DNA from: Herbaspirillum huttiense
GTDB lineage: Bacteria; Pseudomonadota; Gammaproteobacteria; Burkholderiales; Burkholderiaceae_D
Length of the DNA stretch: 64,000 nucleotides
NCBI RefSeq assembly: GCF_004367745.1
Contig: NZ_CP037993.1
Coordinates: 4,340,001 to 4,404,000, forward strand
Reading direction: 5' to 3'
In this document: positions 1 to 10,092 of the stretch, piece after piece
How the letters are laid out: each line of letters starts with the position of its first letter
How positions within the stretch are numbered: the stretch's first letter is position 1
Position numbers and translations under genes: made by a program
Notes under the pieces: model-generated
What the model saw: the letters and a program-made list of their open reading frames with translations, nothing else
What the model was told of the DNA's origin: nothing
The model's database searches: none

Positions 1-916
1 GCAGCGCACTGCCCAATGCGCAAGCACGCAGATAAGGACGGCGCTGGCCGCGCCGGTCGGTCCAGCGGCCACTGGCGATGCGCGCCACCGCCGCGCCCAC
101 TTGCACCAGCGTCAGCAACACGCTGATGAGGAGCAGACCAGCCTGCCCCACTTCATGCAGGAAGATGCCGCCGAAGCTGATCAGCGCCACCTGCGGCGCG
201 CACAAGAGGCCGGTGCCCAGTGCCAGCCGCCACACCAGCGGACTGCGCAGGGCCGGCATCGCAACCGAGGTTGCCGCGTGCGCGTGCGATGCCTTGTGCG
301 GCTCGCGCAGCCACAGCAACACCAGCGTGACGCTGGCCAGGCACAGGGCCATCAGGAAGCCATACACCGCACCGAAGCCGGCTCGCGCAGCCAGCGTGGG
401 CAAGAGCAAGGCGCCGATACCGCCGCCGAGCGGCACTGCCGTCTGGCGGATGCTCATGGCGAGTCCCCGCTCGCCCTCTGCGAACCAGGCCATGATGGCG
501 CGTCCGCTGGCGCCGTTGACACTGCCGCCCAGCAATCCTGCCAGCGTGAGACCAACGCATAGCCACACGAAGGCCGAACCGCCCTGCCCCGGCCGCGCCA
601 TCGCCATCAACAGGCACAGCGCGGCGCTGGTCCCCAATAGTCCGGCCAGCAGCACCTTGCGGTCCCCCAGGCGATCGGTCAGCACGCCCCAGGGCAGTTC
701 GCCCAAGGCCACGCCCAGACTCAGCAACCCGAGCGCCAGGCCCAATTGCGCATTGCTCAGGTGATAGTCGCTGCGCAGCACCAGTGAAGTCACAGGGAGG
801 CCAGAGAACACCGCCGAGAAGCTGGCATTGGCGGCAACGCCTGCGGCCAGGACCTTCCAGCGATGGGCCGACGGGCTGCCGGGGACGGTGGCGGGATGGG
901 TGGATAGCGTGGACAA
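1..916 (-). CDS. MFS transporter (3' end beyond left edge)
   Basis: Major facilitator superfamily inner-membrane transporter. About 305 residues are visible and the frame is open to the window edge, so the C-terminus is missing. After a short polar N-terminus there is a run of hydrophobic helices, and residues around 70-85 carry the MFS loop-2/3 signature region (GELPWGVLTDRLGDRK). I chose a TTG start at 914-916 because GGAG lies six bases upstream and an in-frame stop lies a few codons further up; no ATG is available. It diverges from the GlxA-type regulator at 1018 across about 100 bp, so regulation by that neighbour is likely. The substrate is unknown; an efflux role is only a guess. Confidence 0.85.
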   Translation of the reverse strand, partial: MSTLSTHPATVPGSPSAHRWKVLAAGVAANASFSAVFSGLPVTSLVLRSDYHLSNAQLGLALGLLSLGVALGELPWGVLTDRLGDRKVLLAGLLGTSAALCLLMAMARPGQGGSAFVWLCVGLTLAGLLGGSVNGASGRAIMAWFAEGERGLAMSIRQTAVPLGGGIGALLLPTLAARAGFGAVYGFLMALCLASVTLVLLWLREPHKASHAHAATSVAMPALRSPLVWRLALGTGLLCAPQVALISFGGIFLHEVGQAGLLLISVLLTLVQVGAAVARIASGRWTDRRGQRRPYLRACALGSAL

Positions 917-1017
917 GGCAGGCTCCAGTAGGGATCAGACCTTGCAGTGTGGCGTGCAGCCCCATGGCTTGAATGCCATAATTCCGGCATTGCCAGCCAT
1001 TTGACGTTTTCTGCACC

Positions 1018-1974
1018 ATGCCCGCGCGCGACATCGCCTTCCTCATTTTTGCCGATTGCAGCATGCTCGATTTCACCGGCCCGCTGTCGGCCTTCGACGC
1101 CGCCAACCGCGTGAGCGGACGCGCGCTCTACCGGATCACGCTGCATTCCGAGCCGGGCGGCCTGATCCGCAGTTCGGCCGGGGCGATGATCCAGACCGAG
1201 CGCATTGGCCGCGCCAGTTTCGATACGCTGGTGGTGGCGGGGGGCGGTGCGCCGCGCGAGGGGCTGGTGTCCGAGGCACTGCGTCGCTACATCCTGCGCG
1301 CAGCCAGCCGTTCGCGCCGCATCGCCGGTGTATGCACCGGGGCCTTCGTGCTGGCGGCCGCCGGACTGCTCGATGGCAAGCGCGCCACCACACACTGGCG
1401 CATGGCGGCCAAGCTGCAGCAGATGCATCCGCTGGTGAAAGTAGATAGCGACCGCATTTATTCCTGCGATGGCAAGGTGTGGACCTCGGCCGGCATTTCC
1501 GCCGGGATCGACCTGGCGCTGGCACTGATCGAGGAAGACCACGGTGCGGAACTGGCCAAATCGGTGGCGCGCGAACTGGTGGTGTATCACCGCCGTCCGG
1601 GCGGCCAGTCGCAATTCTCGGCCTTGCAGGAAATGGATGGGGGCTCGGAGCGCATCCGCCGCGCACTCAGTTTTGCGCGCGCGCATCTGCATCAGGAAGT
1701 GACCGTCGACACGCTGGCCGAAGTGGCCTGTCTCAGTCGCCGCCAGTTCGACCGCAGCTTTGCGGCCGAGACCGGCCAGACCCCGGCGCGCGCCATCGAA
1801 CAGATGCGCGCGGAAGCGGCGCGGCTGCGCATCGAACAATCACAGGACAGCCTGGAGAGCATCGCCCGCGCCACCGGTTTTGGCGATGCCGAGCGCATGC
1901 GGCGCGCCTGCCTGCGGCTGTTCGGCCAACCGCCGCAAGCCATGCGGCGGCTGGCGCGGCTGGACGAGGAGTGA
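1018..1974 (+). CDS. GlxA/FtrA-type transcriptional regulator (DJ-1/PfpI + AraC)
   Basis: A 318-residue regulator with a class I glutamine-amidotransferase-like (DJ-1/PfpI) domain over residues 5-180 and an AraC/XylS double helix-turn-helix over about 215-310. The nucleophile-elbow cysteine is present (GVCTGAF, Cys106). In this family the N-terminal domain is normally a sensor rather than an enzyme. The gene lies back to back with the MFS transporter, the usual arrangement for a local activator of an export or uptake gene. It ends a few bases from the convergent metallophosphoesterase gene. Family assignment is firm; the effector is unknown. Confidence 0.9.
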   Translation: MPARDIAFLIFADCSMLDFTGPLSAFDAANRVSGRALYRITLHSEPGGLIRSSAGAMIQTERIGRASFDTLVVAGGGAPREGLVSEALRRYILRAASRSRRIAGVCTGAFVLAAAGLLDGKRATTHWRMAAKLQQMHPLVKVDSDRIYSCDGKVWTSAGISAGIDLALALIEEDHGAELAKSVARELVVYHRRPGGQSQFSALQEMDGGSERIRRALSFARAHLHQEVTVDTLAEVACLSRRQFDRSFAAETGQTPARAIEQMRAEAARLRIEQSQDSLESIARATGFGDAERMRRACLRLFGQPPQAMRRLARLDEE

Positions 1975-1980
1975 CTCGGT

Positions 1981-3138
1981 TCAGCCGGTGGTCAGGCGCA
2001 CGCGAGTGATTTCGGAAGGGGCCAGCAGCCGTTTGGGCGGGCCCCAGTAGCCGGTGCCGCGACTGACGTAGATCCACAGACCCTGCAGGCGCTTGAGACC
2101 GGCGACATAGGGCTGTTGCAGCGGCACGAAGAAATTCCACGGAAAGAATTGGCCGCCATGCGTATGGCCCGACAGTTGCAGGTCGAAACCGGCCTCGACG
2201 GCCGCCGTGGCGCTGCGCGGCTGGTGCGCCAGCAGCACGCGCGGATGGCCGGTCGGCGCATCGGCAATGGCGGCGCGCGGATCGCTGCGATGGGCTTCGT
2301 CGAAATGATGGGCGGTGTAATCCGTCACCCCGGCCAGCACCAGACCCGCCCCTTCATGGCGCAGGACCACGTGTTCATTCATCAGCACGGTCACGCCCAG
2401 GCGACGGACTTCATCGATCCATTCGTGGGCATTGGAGTAGTACTCGTGGTTGCCGGTGACGAAGTAGGCACCATGCCGCGCCCGCAGTTGCGCCAGCGGT
2501 GCCGTGTGGGGGGCCAGCTGGCGCACGCTGCCATCGACCAGGTCGCCGGTGATGGCCACCACATCGGGCTGCAGGGCGTTGACCTTGTCGACGATGGCTT
2601 GCAGGTACGGGGCCTTGATGGTGGGGCCGACGTGGATGTCGCTGATCTGGACGATGGTGAAGCCCTCCAGCGCTGCGGGCAGGTTGGCGATGGGCACGCT
2701 GACATCCACCACGGCAGCGGTGCGGCGAGCATTCAAATAGCCGATGACGGTGGCCGCTGCAGTCAAGGCCAGCACCAGCCAGGCGCTCAGTTCCACCATC
2801 TCGTGCTGCTGGATGGGCGGCAGGTGCAGCCACGGCAGCGCGGCCAGCGCCAGCGCGCGCAAGAGCGTGAGCAGGAGCGCCGAAGAGAACGCCCCCATGG
2901 CCAGCATGCCGGCCCAGGCCACGCGGTCGGCGGCGATTTCGGACAGGCCGCGCCGCTTGAGATACGGCACGGCCAGCGCCACCGGCATCAGCAGGAAGGA
3001 CAGCAGCAACACCGTCGCGCCCAGCGTGATCCAGCCCGCGTGGCTGGTCAGGGCCGGCAGCAGCTGCCAGCCTATCCAGGCATGCAGCGCGGCCAGCAGG
3101 CCGAGGACGGTCAACAGCGAAAAGAGGCTACGGCGCAT
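1981..3138 (-). CDS. Membrane-anchored metallophosphoesterase
   Basis: A 385-residue protein of the calcineurin-like phosphoesterase family (YkuE/YaeI type). Four hydrophobic segments occupy about residues 5-135, followed by the catalytic domain with all metal-site blocks: DIHVG (167-171), GDLVDG (198-203), GNHEY (229-233) and GHTHGG near residue 320. Relatives act on phosphodiesters or lipid pyrophosphates such as UDP-diacylglucosamine; the substrate here is not shown. The frame is open further upstream, but the hydrophobic start at 3138 fits the family. It is convergent with the GlxA-type regulator. Confidence 0.85.
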   Translation of the reverse strand: MRRSLFSLLTVLGLLAALHAWIGWQLLPALTSHAGWITLGATVLLLSFLLMPVALAVPYLKRRGLSEIAADRVAWAGMLAMGAFSSALLLTLLRALALAALPWLHLPPIQQHEMVELSAWLVLALTAAATVIGYLNARRTAAVVDVSVPIANLPAALEGFTIVQISDIHVGPTIKAPYLQAIVDKVNALQPDVVAITGDLVDGSVRQLAPHTAPLAQLRARHGAYFVTGNHEYYSNAHEWIDEVRRLGVTVLMNEHVVLRHEGAGLVLAGVTDYTAHHFDEAHRSDPRAAIADAPTGHPRVLLAHQPRSATAAVEAGFDLQLSGHTHGGQFFPWNFFVPLQQPYVAGLKRLQGLWIYVSRGTGYWGPPKRLLAPSEITRVRLTTG

Positions 3139-3466
3139 GGAAAACCTTTGAAAGAGGACACATCGCCCGGGACTGCGGGGGCCGGGCAAAGCTTGCCGGA
3201 AAGCAAGCATATGAAGGCTTGAGACATGCTTTTCAAGCAATTTCTGCGAAAAACCTCGTAAATCCTGCCCAAAATGGCTCATCGGCAGGCAGCAGAAATG
3301 GCCAGATGAAGAAAAAGTCCGCCACAGGCATGCAAGAAGACGCGCGGAGGAGGATAATATTGCCTCTATCCCCCCGTTTTTAATTCGCGCGACCTTGGCG
3401 GCGAGAGCCGCATCGATGGCAAGAGCATCGACACCAGGCCGCGCCTGCATCATTGGAAGAGTTATT
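3139..3466. other. Intergenic region with divergent promoters
   Basis: These 328 bases separate the divergent metallophosphoesterase and hypothetical genes. A TAATAT element near 3355 could be a -10 box for the rightward gene, but I see no convincing -35 partner. A GGAAGAG ribosome-binding site lies at 3455-3461. I see no RNA gene or convincing ORF here. Confidence 0.4.
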
Positions 3467-4009
3467 TTGAGTTCAAGCAAAACCAAACGCTGGCATGGCA
3501 ATGTCGAGGCGATCAAGGCCGAATTCCTCAACGGCGTGATTACCCAGATGAGCTCCTACGGCGACCGCGTCCATTTCAGCATGTTCGGTTCGGTGCAGAA
3601 GCCGCACTATGAAGTCATCAACAGCTTCGACAAGAAGATGGCCTTCGATGGCAACCATCACCTGCACCGCGCCGAGGAAACCGAATTCGGTCCCGGCAAC
3701 GTGACGCCCATCTTCACCCTCGACCAGATCAAGCGCATCGTCGCCACCGGCGGCAGCGGCACCCGCAGCACGCCGCGTTCGGCGCGTGCCTCCTCGGCCC
3801 GCAGCGCCGCCGGCAGCGCCCGCCCGACCACCGCCGCCGCCCGTGCGCGCGAAGCGGTCGATGGCGAGAAGTACGCTTACTTCAAGGCCAACCGCCACAT
3901 GCTGCCCGATGAAATCAACCAGCATTCCGATGAGATCAGCAAGCTGATGCTCAACGGCATGTCGGCGGAACAGGCTTTCGGTGAAGTCATTTCCAAGTAC
4001 TTCGACTGA
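3467..4009 (+). CDS. Conserved hypothetical protein with Ala/Ser/Arg linker
   Basis: A 180-residue soluble protein that I do not recognise. Residues 1-95 form a compact, charged domain containing HFSMFGSVQKPHYEV. Residues 98-130 are a low-complexity Ser/Arg/Ala/Pro/Thr segment that looks like a flexible linker. The last 50 residues (from EAVDGEKYAYFKANRH) form a second short domain. I chose the TTG at 3467 because GGAAGAG sits five bases upstream; an upstream TTG at 3395 lacks a site. A bidirectional terminator follows, so it is probably monocistronic. There is no signal peptide or membrane segment, and function is unknown. Confidence 0.7.
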   Translation: MSSSKTKRWHGNVEAIKAEFLNGVITQMSSYGDRVHFSMFGSVQKPHYEVINSFDKKMAFDGNHHLHRAEETEFGPGNVTPIFTLDQIKRIVATGGSGTRSTPRSARASSARSAAGSARPTTAAARAREAVDGEKYAYFKANRHMLPDEINQHSDEISKLMLNGMSAEQAFGEVISKYFD

Positions 4010-4062
4010 GACTGATCGCACTTCGGGATAGTCGCGGCGCAACCCGCCGCACTCTCCAAATG

Positions 4063-4095
4063 AAAATGGCCGGAGCTCTGTCTCCGGCCATTTTT
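4063..4095. terminator. Bidirectional rho-independent terminator
   Basis: The arms AAAATGGCCGGAG (4063-4075) and CTCCGGCCATTTT (4082-4094) pair across a six-base loop. An A-run precedes the stem and a T-run follows it. It therefore works on both strands, between the convergent hypothetical gene and ppk2. Confidence 0.85.
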
Positions 4096-4119
4096 CATTG
4101 CGGCGCCCTGCTCTGCCGA

Positions 4120-5031
4120 TCAGTAGATTTCCGGCACGATCATGGAATCGGGCACCGGATGGCGCTCGTAATCCTCATGGCGTTCACGCTCGGGCAACTG
4201 CACGGGCGGATGCGGAACTTCCGCGTAAGGCATCTGCTGCAACAGATGGCTGATGCAGTTCAGGCGGGCCTTCTTCTTGTCCACCGCCTGCACGATCCAC
4301 CATGGCGCTTCCGGAATGTGGGTGCGTTCCAGCATCACTTCCTTGGCCTTGGTGTATTCCTCCCAGCGGCGGCGCGATTCCAGGTCCATGGGGCTGAGCT
4401 TCCATTGCTTGAGCGGATCGTGGATGCGCGAGAGGAAGCGCAGGTGCTGCTCTTCATCGGTGATCGAGAACCAGTACTTGATGACCTGGATGCCGGCACG
4501 CGTGAGCATGCGTTCGAACTCGGGCACCGAGCGGAAGAATTCCTCGTATTGCTCGTCGGTACAGAAACCCATCACGCGCTCCACGCCCGCGCGGTTGTAC
4601 CAGCTGCGGTCAAACAGCACGATCTCGCCGGCGGCCGGCAGGTGCGATACATAGCGCTGGAAATACCATTGCGTGCGTTCGCGGTCATTGGGTGCCGGCA
4701 GCGCCGCCACGCGGGCCACGCGCGGGTTCAGGCGCTGGGTGATGCGCTTGATGACGCCGCCCTTGCCGGCCGCATCGCGTCCCTCGAAGACGATCACCAC
4801 CTTGTGGCCGGTCTGCACCACCCAGTCCTGCAGCTTGACCAGTTCGCCCTGCAGGCGGAACAGTTCGCGGAAATACAGGCGGCGGTATTCCTTTTCCTCG
4901 CTGCCGTGCGCGCTGGAAAATTCGCCGGTGACCGGATCGACGGTACGGTCTTCCAGCTCCAGTTCCATTTCTTCGTCGTAGCTGTCGGCCAGTTCGCGGT
5001 GGACGCGCTTGACCAGTTCTTCCTTATCCAT
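4120..5031 (-). CDS. ppk2: Polyphosphate kinase 2 family protein
   Basis: A 303-residue PPK2 protein that transfers phosphate between polyphosphate and nucleotides. The Walker A loop is GRDAAGKGG (84-92) and the Walker B/lid region starts with DRSWYNR (141-147). The acidic N-terminal 45 residues and single-domain length fit short one-domain PPK2 enzymes. Two adjacent ATGs (5034 and 5031) are possible; the second is preferred because GAGG lies five bases upstream. It diverges from oxyR across about 240 bp. Whether it prefers NMP or NDP substrates cannot be told from the sequence. Confidence 0.9.
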   Translation of the reverse strand: MDKEELVKRVHRELADSYDEEMELELEDRTVDPVTGEFSSAHGSEEKEYRRLYFRELFRLQGELVKLQDWVVQTGHKVVIVFEGRDAAGKGGVIKRITQRLNPRVARVAALPAPNDRERTQWYFQRYVSHLPAAGEIVLFDRSWYNRAGVERVMGFCTDEQYEEFFRSVPEFERMLTRAGIQVIKYWFSITDEEQHLRFLSRIHDPLKQWKLSPMDLESRRRWEEYTKAKEVMLERTHIPEAPWWIVQAVDKKKARLNCISHLLQQMPYAEVPHPPVQLPERERHEDYERHPVPDSMIVPEIY

Positions 5032-5275
5032 CATGTCCTCGTGTGCAAGATAAAGTGGCGAACGCGGCATTTCCCTTCGCCTGAAAAGTGCGTGACAACA
5101 TACCTGCCCATTGTGACCAAGACATGACAGGCGGATAACATTGGAGTCAAAGGTGGCCGGGACCGGCCGATCCCCTTGCATCCTGCGCCATCCTGCGGGA
5201 AAACGCCATGATGCCGTGCAGAACCGCGGGCGCGAAAATAGGCTATAGTCCCGAAAACGATTCCGGCATAACAGC

Positions 5276-6223
5276 ATGACACTTACAGAACTCAAATACA
5301 TCGTGGCCGTCGCGCGGGAAAAGCATTTCGGCCATGCAGCAGAAGCTTGTTTCGTCGCCCAGCCCACGCTGTCGGTGGCCATCAAGAAACTGGAAGATGA
5401 GCTGGGCGTGGTCATCTTCGAACGCGGCGGCACCGAGGTCTCGGTCACGCCGCTGGGTGCGCAGATCGTGGCCCAGGCCGAACGGGTGCTGGAGCAGACC
5501 GCCGCCATCAAGGAAATCGCCAACCAGAACAAGGACCCGCTTTCCGGCCCCTTGCGCCTGGGCATCATCTACACGATCGGCCCCTACCTGCTGCCCTCGC
5601 TGGTCAAGACCATGATCGAGCGCGTGCCGCAGATGCCGCTGATCCTGCAGGAAAATTTCACCACGCGCCTGATCGAACTGCTGCGCCAGGGTGAACTCGA
5701 TGCTGCCATCATGGCCCTGCCCTTCCCCGAGCACGGACTGAACGTGATGCCGCTGTACGATGAGGAATTCATGGTGGCATTGCCGCGCCAGCACAAGTGG
5801 GCCGAGCGCAAGGAGATCGATGCCCGTGAACTCAAGAGCGAGACCATGCTGCTGCTGGGCAATGGCCACTGTTTCCGCGATCAGGTGCTGGAAGTCTGCC
5901 CGGAGATGTCACGCTTCTCCACCAATGGCGACGGCATCGCCCGCACCTTCGAAGGCTCGTCGCTGGAGACCATCCGTCACATGGTGTCCTCCGGCATCGG
6001 CGTGACCGTGCTGCCGCGCGCGTCCATTCCCGATACCGATACGCGCGAAGGCATGGTGCGCTATGTGCCCTTCGTGGCGCCGGCCCCCTCGCGCCGCGTG
6101 GTCATCGCCTGGCGCAAGAGCTTTACGCGGCAGGCGGCCATCGACGCCGTGCATCAGGCGGTGCTGGCGTGCAAGCTCAATGGCGTGGAGATGCTGGTGG
6201 GCGAAGCGGCGGCGGCCAACTAG
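5276..6223 (+). CDS. oxyR: Hydrogen peroxide-sensing regulator OxyR
   Basis: A 315-residue LysR-type regulator with an N-terminal winged HTH (residues 1-60) and an effector domain. The OxyR redox block GHCFRDQVLEVC is present, and its cysteines fall at residues 199 and 208, the positions of the E. coli disulfide pair. It should therefore form a disulfide on peroxide and activate catalase and peroxidase genes. A TATAGT hexamer at 5244-5249 is a candidate -10. It is divergent from ppk2 and convergent with the HEPN/MNT pair. Confidence 0.95.
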   Translation: MTLTELKYIVAVAREKHFGHAAEACFVAQPTLSVAIKKLEDELGVVIFERGGTEVSVTPLGAQIVAQAERVLEQTAAIKEIANQNKDPLSGPLRLGIIYTIGPYLLPSLVKTMIERVPQMPLILQENFTTRLIELLRQGELDAAIMALPFPEHGLNVMPLYDEEFMVALPRQHKWAERKEIDARELKSETMLLLGNGHCFRDQVLEVCPEMSRFSTNGDGIARTFEGSSLETIRHMVSSGIGVTVLPRASIPDTDTREGMVRYVPFVAPAPSRRVVIAWRKSFTRQAAIDAVHQAVLACKLNGVEMLVGEAAAAN

Positions 6224-6248
6224 GAGCTGTCACGCACACGCCATCAGA

Positions 6249-6273
6249 TGTCAGCGCCATCAGGGCGCTGACA
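6249..6273 (+). terminator. Stem-loop after oxyR
   Basis: TGTCAGCGCC (6249-6258) pairs with GGCGCTGACA (6264-6273) across a five-base loop. There is no T-run, so this is a possible weak terminator. It overlaps the 3' end of the convergent hepT gene. Confidence 0.4.
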
Positions 6274-6622
6274 ACGCCGTCCTCAAGGCATGGACGTCAC
6301 GATACAGCGGGGGTAGATCGCGCTGTATCGTTTTCCAGACGACACCGACATCCACTTTGTCATATCCATGCGCGACACGGTTGCGCATCGTGTACATGAT
6401 CATCCACGGAATATGGTCGTTGCGGGTGGCGAACTCCGGATCAACCCGCATGACGTTGTTGGCGGCCTCGCCGATGATTTCGATATTGCGGATGACGGCA
6501 TCCTGTACCAGCTCGCTGTCGAGGAAGACCGTTTCCACCATATCCGCCGTATAGCGCTCGATGCGCGCAATGGCCTCAAGAATGTGGTCAAGATAATCGG
6601 GCACACGCCCGGACCTGTTCAT
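6260..6622 (-). CDS. hepT: HepT-like HEPN ribonuclease toxin (DUF86)
   Basis: A 120-residue HEPN-domain protein of the HepT/DUF86 family. The conserved HEPN motif appears as RNRVAH (residues 80-85), followed by GY as usual. In studied pairs HepT is an RNase toxin that MntA silences by adding AMP to a tyrosine next to this motif; Tyr87 is in the right place. The gene follows mntA with a four-base ATGA overlap (6619-6622). Sampled base composition is lower than in the flanking genes, fitting a mobile toxin-antitoxin module. Family assignment is strong; activity is inferred. Confidence 0.88.
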   Translation of the reverse strand: MNRSGRVPDYLDHILEAIARIERYTADMVETVFLDSELVQDAVIRNIEIIGEAANNVMRVDPEFATRNDHIPWMIMYTMRNRVAHGYDKVDVGVVWKTIQRDLPPLYRDVHALRTALSAP

Positions 6623-6909
6623 ACCGGCCGGGCCTCCGCCAGAATCCGGCTGCGGGCAGCCTCGGGCAGTGCCTTGGGCGTCAGTACGTCGACCGTCACC
6701 CCCAACAAGCGCTGCAGTTCTACCTGAATGGCGGCGACGTCCATGAGCGTCGTCTCCGGCGTCGGATCGATGAGGAGATCGAGATCACTGCTCTGGGTGT
6801 CCTCTCCATGCAGAACCGAACCAAATATCCTGGCGTTGCGCGCGTGATGCGCTTCCACGACTTGCCGGATGGCAGCGCGATGAGAGGCAAGGGCTTCAGA
6901 AGGTTTCAT
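6619..6909 (-). CDS. mntA: MntA-like minimal nucleotidyltransferase antitoxin
   Basis: A 96-residue MNT-domain protein. It carries the nucleotidyltransferase signature: GS at 30-31 followed by DLD at 42-44. The family role is to neutralise HepT by AMPylation using ATP. The start at 6909 is the first residue of the conserved domain region; longer upstream readings lack homologous content. It is the first gene of the two-gene operon and is probably co-translated with hepT through the ATGA overlap. Confidence 0.88.
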   Translation of the reverse strand: MKPSEALASHRAAIRQVVEAHHARNARIFGSVLHGEDTQSSDLDLLIDPTPETTLMDVAAIQVELQRLLGVTVDVLTPKALPEAARSRILAEARPV

Positions 6910-6999
6910 GGTGTGATCTTCCTCGGTAAGGCGTTCATCATAGGTGAAGCCCGGAGCAGAGGCAACCGGCCCTGCGCTGCGCCACAACGCCCCAGTAGC

Positions 7000-8094
<1,095 letters not shown>

Positions 8095-8128
8095 GATTGT
8101 CAGTCTCTAACTATCGGAATGATATAAA

Positions 8129-8980
8129 TTATTTCTCGGAATCAACCAGGCCCTTGACGAACCATTTCTGCATCACCACCACCACCAGCCCGGGCGGGAG
8201 CATGGCCAGGATCATGGTGGCCATCACCAGGTTCCACTCCACCGCCGAATCACCGCCCGAGATCAGCGTCTTGATGCCGATGCCGATGGGATACATGCTG
8301 GTGTCGGTGGCGATGATGAGCGGCCACAGGTACTGGTTCCAGCCATAGATGAACATGATCACGAACAGCGCGATGACATTGGTGCGCGACAGCGGCCACA
8401 GCACATCCTTGAGAAAGCGCAGCGGCCCGGCCCCGTCGATGCGCGCGGCTTCGGCCAGCTCATCGGGCACCGTCAGGAAGAACTGGCGGAACAGGAAGGT
8501 GGCCGTGGCCGAGGCAATCAGCGGTACGCTCAGGCCCGCGTAACTGTTGAGCATGCCGAGATCGGACACCACCTGGTAGGTCGGCGTGATACGCACTTCC
8601 ACCGGCAGCATCAGCGTGACGAAGATCATCCAGAAGAACAGCCCGCGCCCCGGAAAACGGAAATACACGATGGCAAAGGCCGACAGCATGGAGATGGAGA
8701 TCTTGCCGATGGCGATGATGAGCGCCGTGGCCAGGCTCACCCACAGCATGTTGAGCACCGGCGGTGCGGTCACCTGCCCGGCCGCGCCCTTGAAGAGCAC
8801 GGCGCTGTAGTTGTTGATGAATTCCCCGCCCGGCACCAGCGACAGCGGCGACAGGGCCGACTGCTCGGCGGTCTGGGTGCTGGCCACGAAGGCGACATAC
8901 AGCGGGAAGAACACGATCAGCACACCCAGCACCAGGACCACGTGGCTGAGGAAATCGAGGACGGGACGGCGTTCGATCAT
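8129..8980 (-). CDS. ugpE: Glycerol-3-phosphate ABC permease UgpE
   Basis: A 283-residue permease with about six transmembrane helices. The cytoplasmic EAA loop that docks the ATPase is EAARIDGAGPLRFLKDVLWP, roughly residues 188-207. It is the MalG/UgpE-type subunit that pairs with UgpA to form the membrane channel. It sits 52 bases after ugpA in the ugpBAEC operon. Confidence 0.92.
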   Translation of the reverse strand: MIERRPVLDFLSHVVLVLGVLIVFFPLYVAFVASTQTAEQSALSPLSLVPGGEFINNYSAVLFKGAAGQVTAPPVLNMLWVSLATALIIAIGKISISMLSAFAIVYFRFPGRGLFFWMIFVTLMLPVEVRITPTYQVVSDLGMLNSYAGLSVPLIASATATFLFRQFFLTVPDELAEAARIDGAGPLRFLKDVLWPLSRTNVIALFVIMFIYGWNQYLWPLIIATDTSMYPIGIGIKTLISGGDSAVEWNLVMATMILAMLPPGLVVVVMQKWFVKGLVDSEK

Positions 8981-9032
8981 GCGGCCACCTCTTCAGTTGG
9001 GAAGATCAGGAAAGCGTTCATGGCGACGGGCT

Positions 9033-9917
9033 TCATGCGTATTGCACCTTCTTTTCAACGTACTTGAACTGCACCACGGTCAGCAGGATCACCAGTGCCA
9101 TGAGCACCACCGATTGCGCCGCCGAGCCGCCCAGGTCGCCGCCCTTGAAGCCATCGGTGAAGACCTTGTAGACCAGGATCTCGGTATCCTTGCCGGGGCC
9201 GCCGTGGGTAGTGGCATCGACGATGACGAAAGTATCGAAGAAGGCATAGACCACGTTGACCACGAAGAGGAAGAAGGTGGTCGGCGAGATCAGCGGGAAC
9301 ACGATGGTGAAGAAGCGCTTGACCGGACCTGCACCATCGATGGCCGCCGCTTCGATGAGCGACTTGGGAATCGATTGCAGGCCGGCCAGGAAGAACAGGA
9401 AGTTGTAGCTGATCTGCTTCCAGATGGCTGCAATGACGATGAGGATCATGGCGTGCGTGCCATTGATCATGTAATCCCAAGGCAATCCCAGCCAGGCCAG
9501 CACGTGCGAGAGGATGCCCAGCGAGGGACTCAGCAGGAACATCCACAGCACCCCCACCACCACCGGCGAGACCGCATAAGGCCAGATCAGGAAGGTCTTG
9601 TAGACCGAAGCGCCCCGGCGCACGCGGTCGGCGAAGACCGCCAGCAGCAGCGAGAGCGCCAGCCCGAAGAAGGCCACCAGCGCCGAGAAGAGCGCAGTGG
9701 TGCGGAAGGATTCGAGATAGGTCGGATCGGCAAAGAGCGTCTTGAAATTGTCGAACCAGACGAATTCGGAATAGCCGCCGAAGGCATCCTGCAGCAGCAT
9801 CGACTGATACAAGGCCTGGATGGCCGGCCAGAAAAAGAACAGCAAAGTGATGATGATCTGCGGTGCCACCAGCAGATAAGGCAACCACTTCGAAGTGAAT
9901 CGCGCGCGTTTTTCCAC
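9033..9917 (-). CDS. ugpA: Glycerol-3-phosphate ABC permease UgpA
   Basis: A 294-residue MalF-type permease with six hydrophobic segments. The EAA loop begins EAAAIDGAGPVKRFF. The start is a GTG at 9915-9917 with GGA about eight bases upstream; the protein then begins with a basic stretch before helix 1. It is separated from ugpB by 175 bp that include a stem-loop, so it may be expressed at a lower level than the binding protein. Confidence 0.92.
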   Translation of the reverse strand: MEKRARFTSKWLPYLLVAPQIIITLLFFFWPAIQALYQSMLLQDAFGGYSEFVWFDNFKTLFADPTYLESFRTTALFSALVAFFGLALSLLLAVFADRVRRGASVYKTFLIWPYAVSPVVVGVLWMFLLSPSLGILSHVLAWLGLPWDYMINGTHAMILIVIAAIWKQISYNFLFFLAGLQSIPKSLIEAAAIDGAGPVKRFFTIVFPLISPTTFFLFVVNVVYAFFDTFVIVDATTHGGPGKDTEILVYKVFTDGFKGGDLGGSAAQSVVLMALVILLTVVQFKYVEKKVQYA

Positions 9918-9997
9918 GATCGTTCCAGCCAGGGATAGCCTGGCCGCAGAAGTTGAATGAATCGGAAACGGATGTCAGCTTGCCGACATCCCAAAAC

Positions 9998-10051
9998 GGA
10001 AGCCGGCGCTGCCCTCCGCGATCACGGAGTACAACGCCGGTTCCTGCTCCG
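9998..10051 (-). terminator. ugpB-ugpA intergenic stem-loop
   Basis: Read on the minus strand, an outer ACCGGCG/CGCCGGC pairing encloses an inner CTCCG-tgatcg-CGGAG hairpin. It is followed by only a weak T-rich stretch. Such structures after binding-protein genes usually stabilise the upstream mRNA or partly terminate transcription. Here that is an inference. Confidence 0.45.
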
Positions 10052-10092
10052 TCACCGCGTTCAGGCGGGACGGGAGGTGTTGCTGATGAGAC

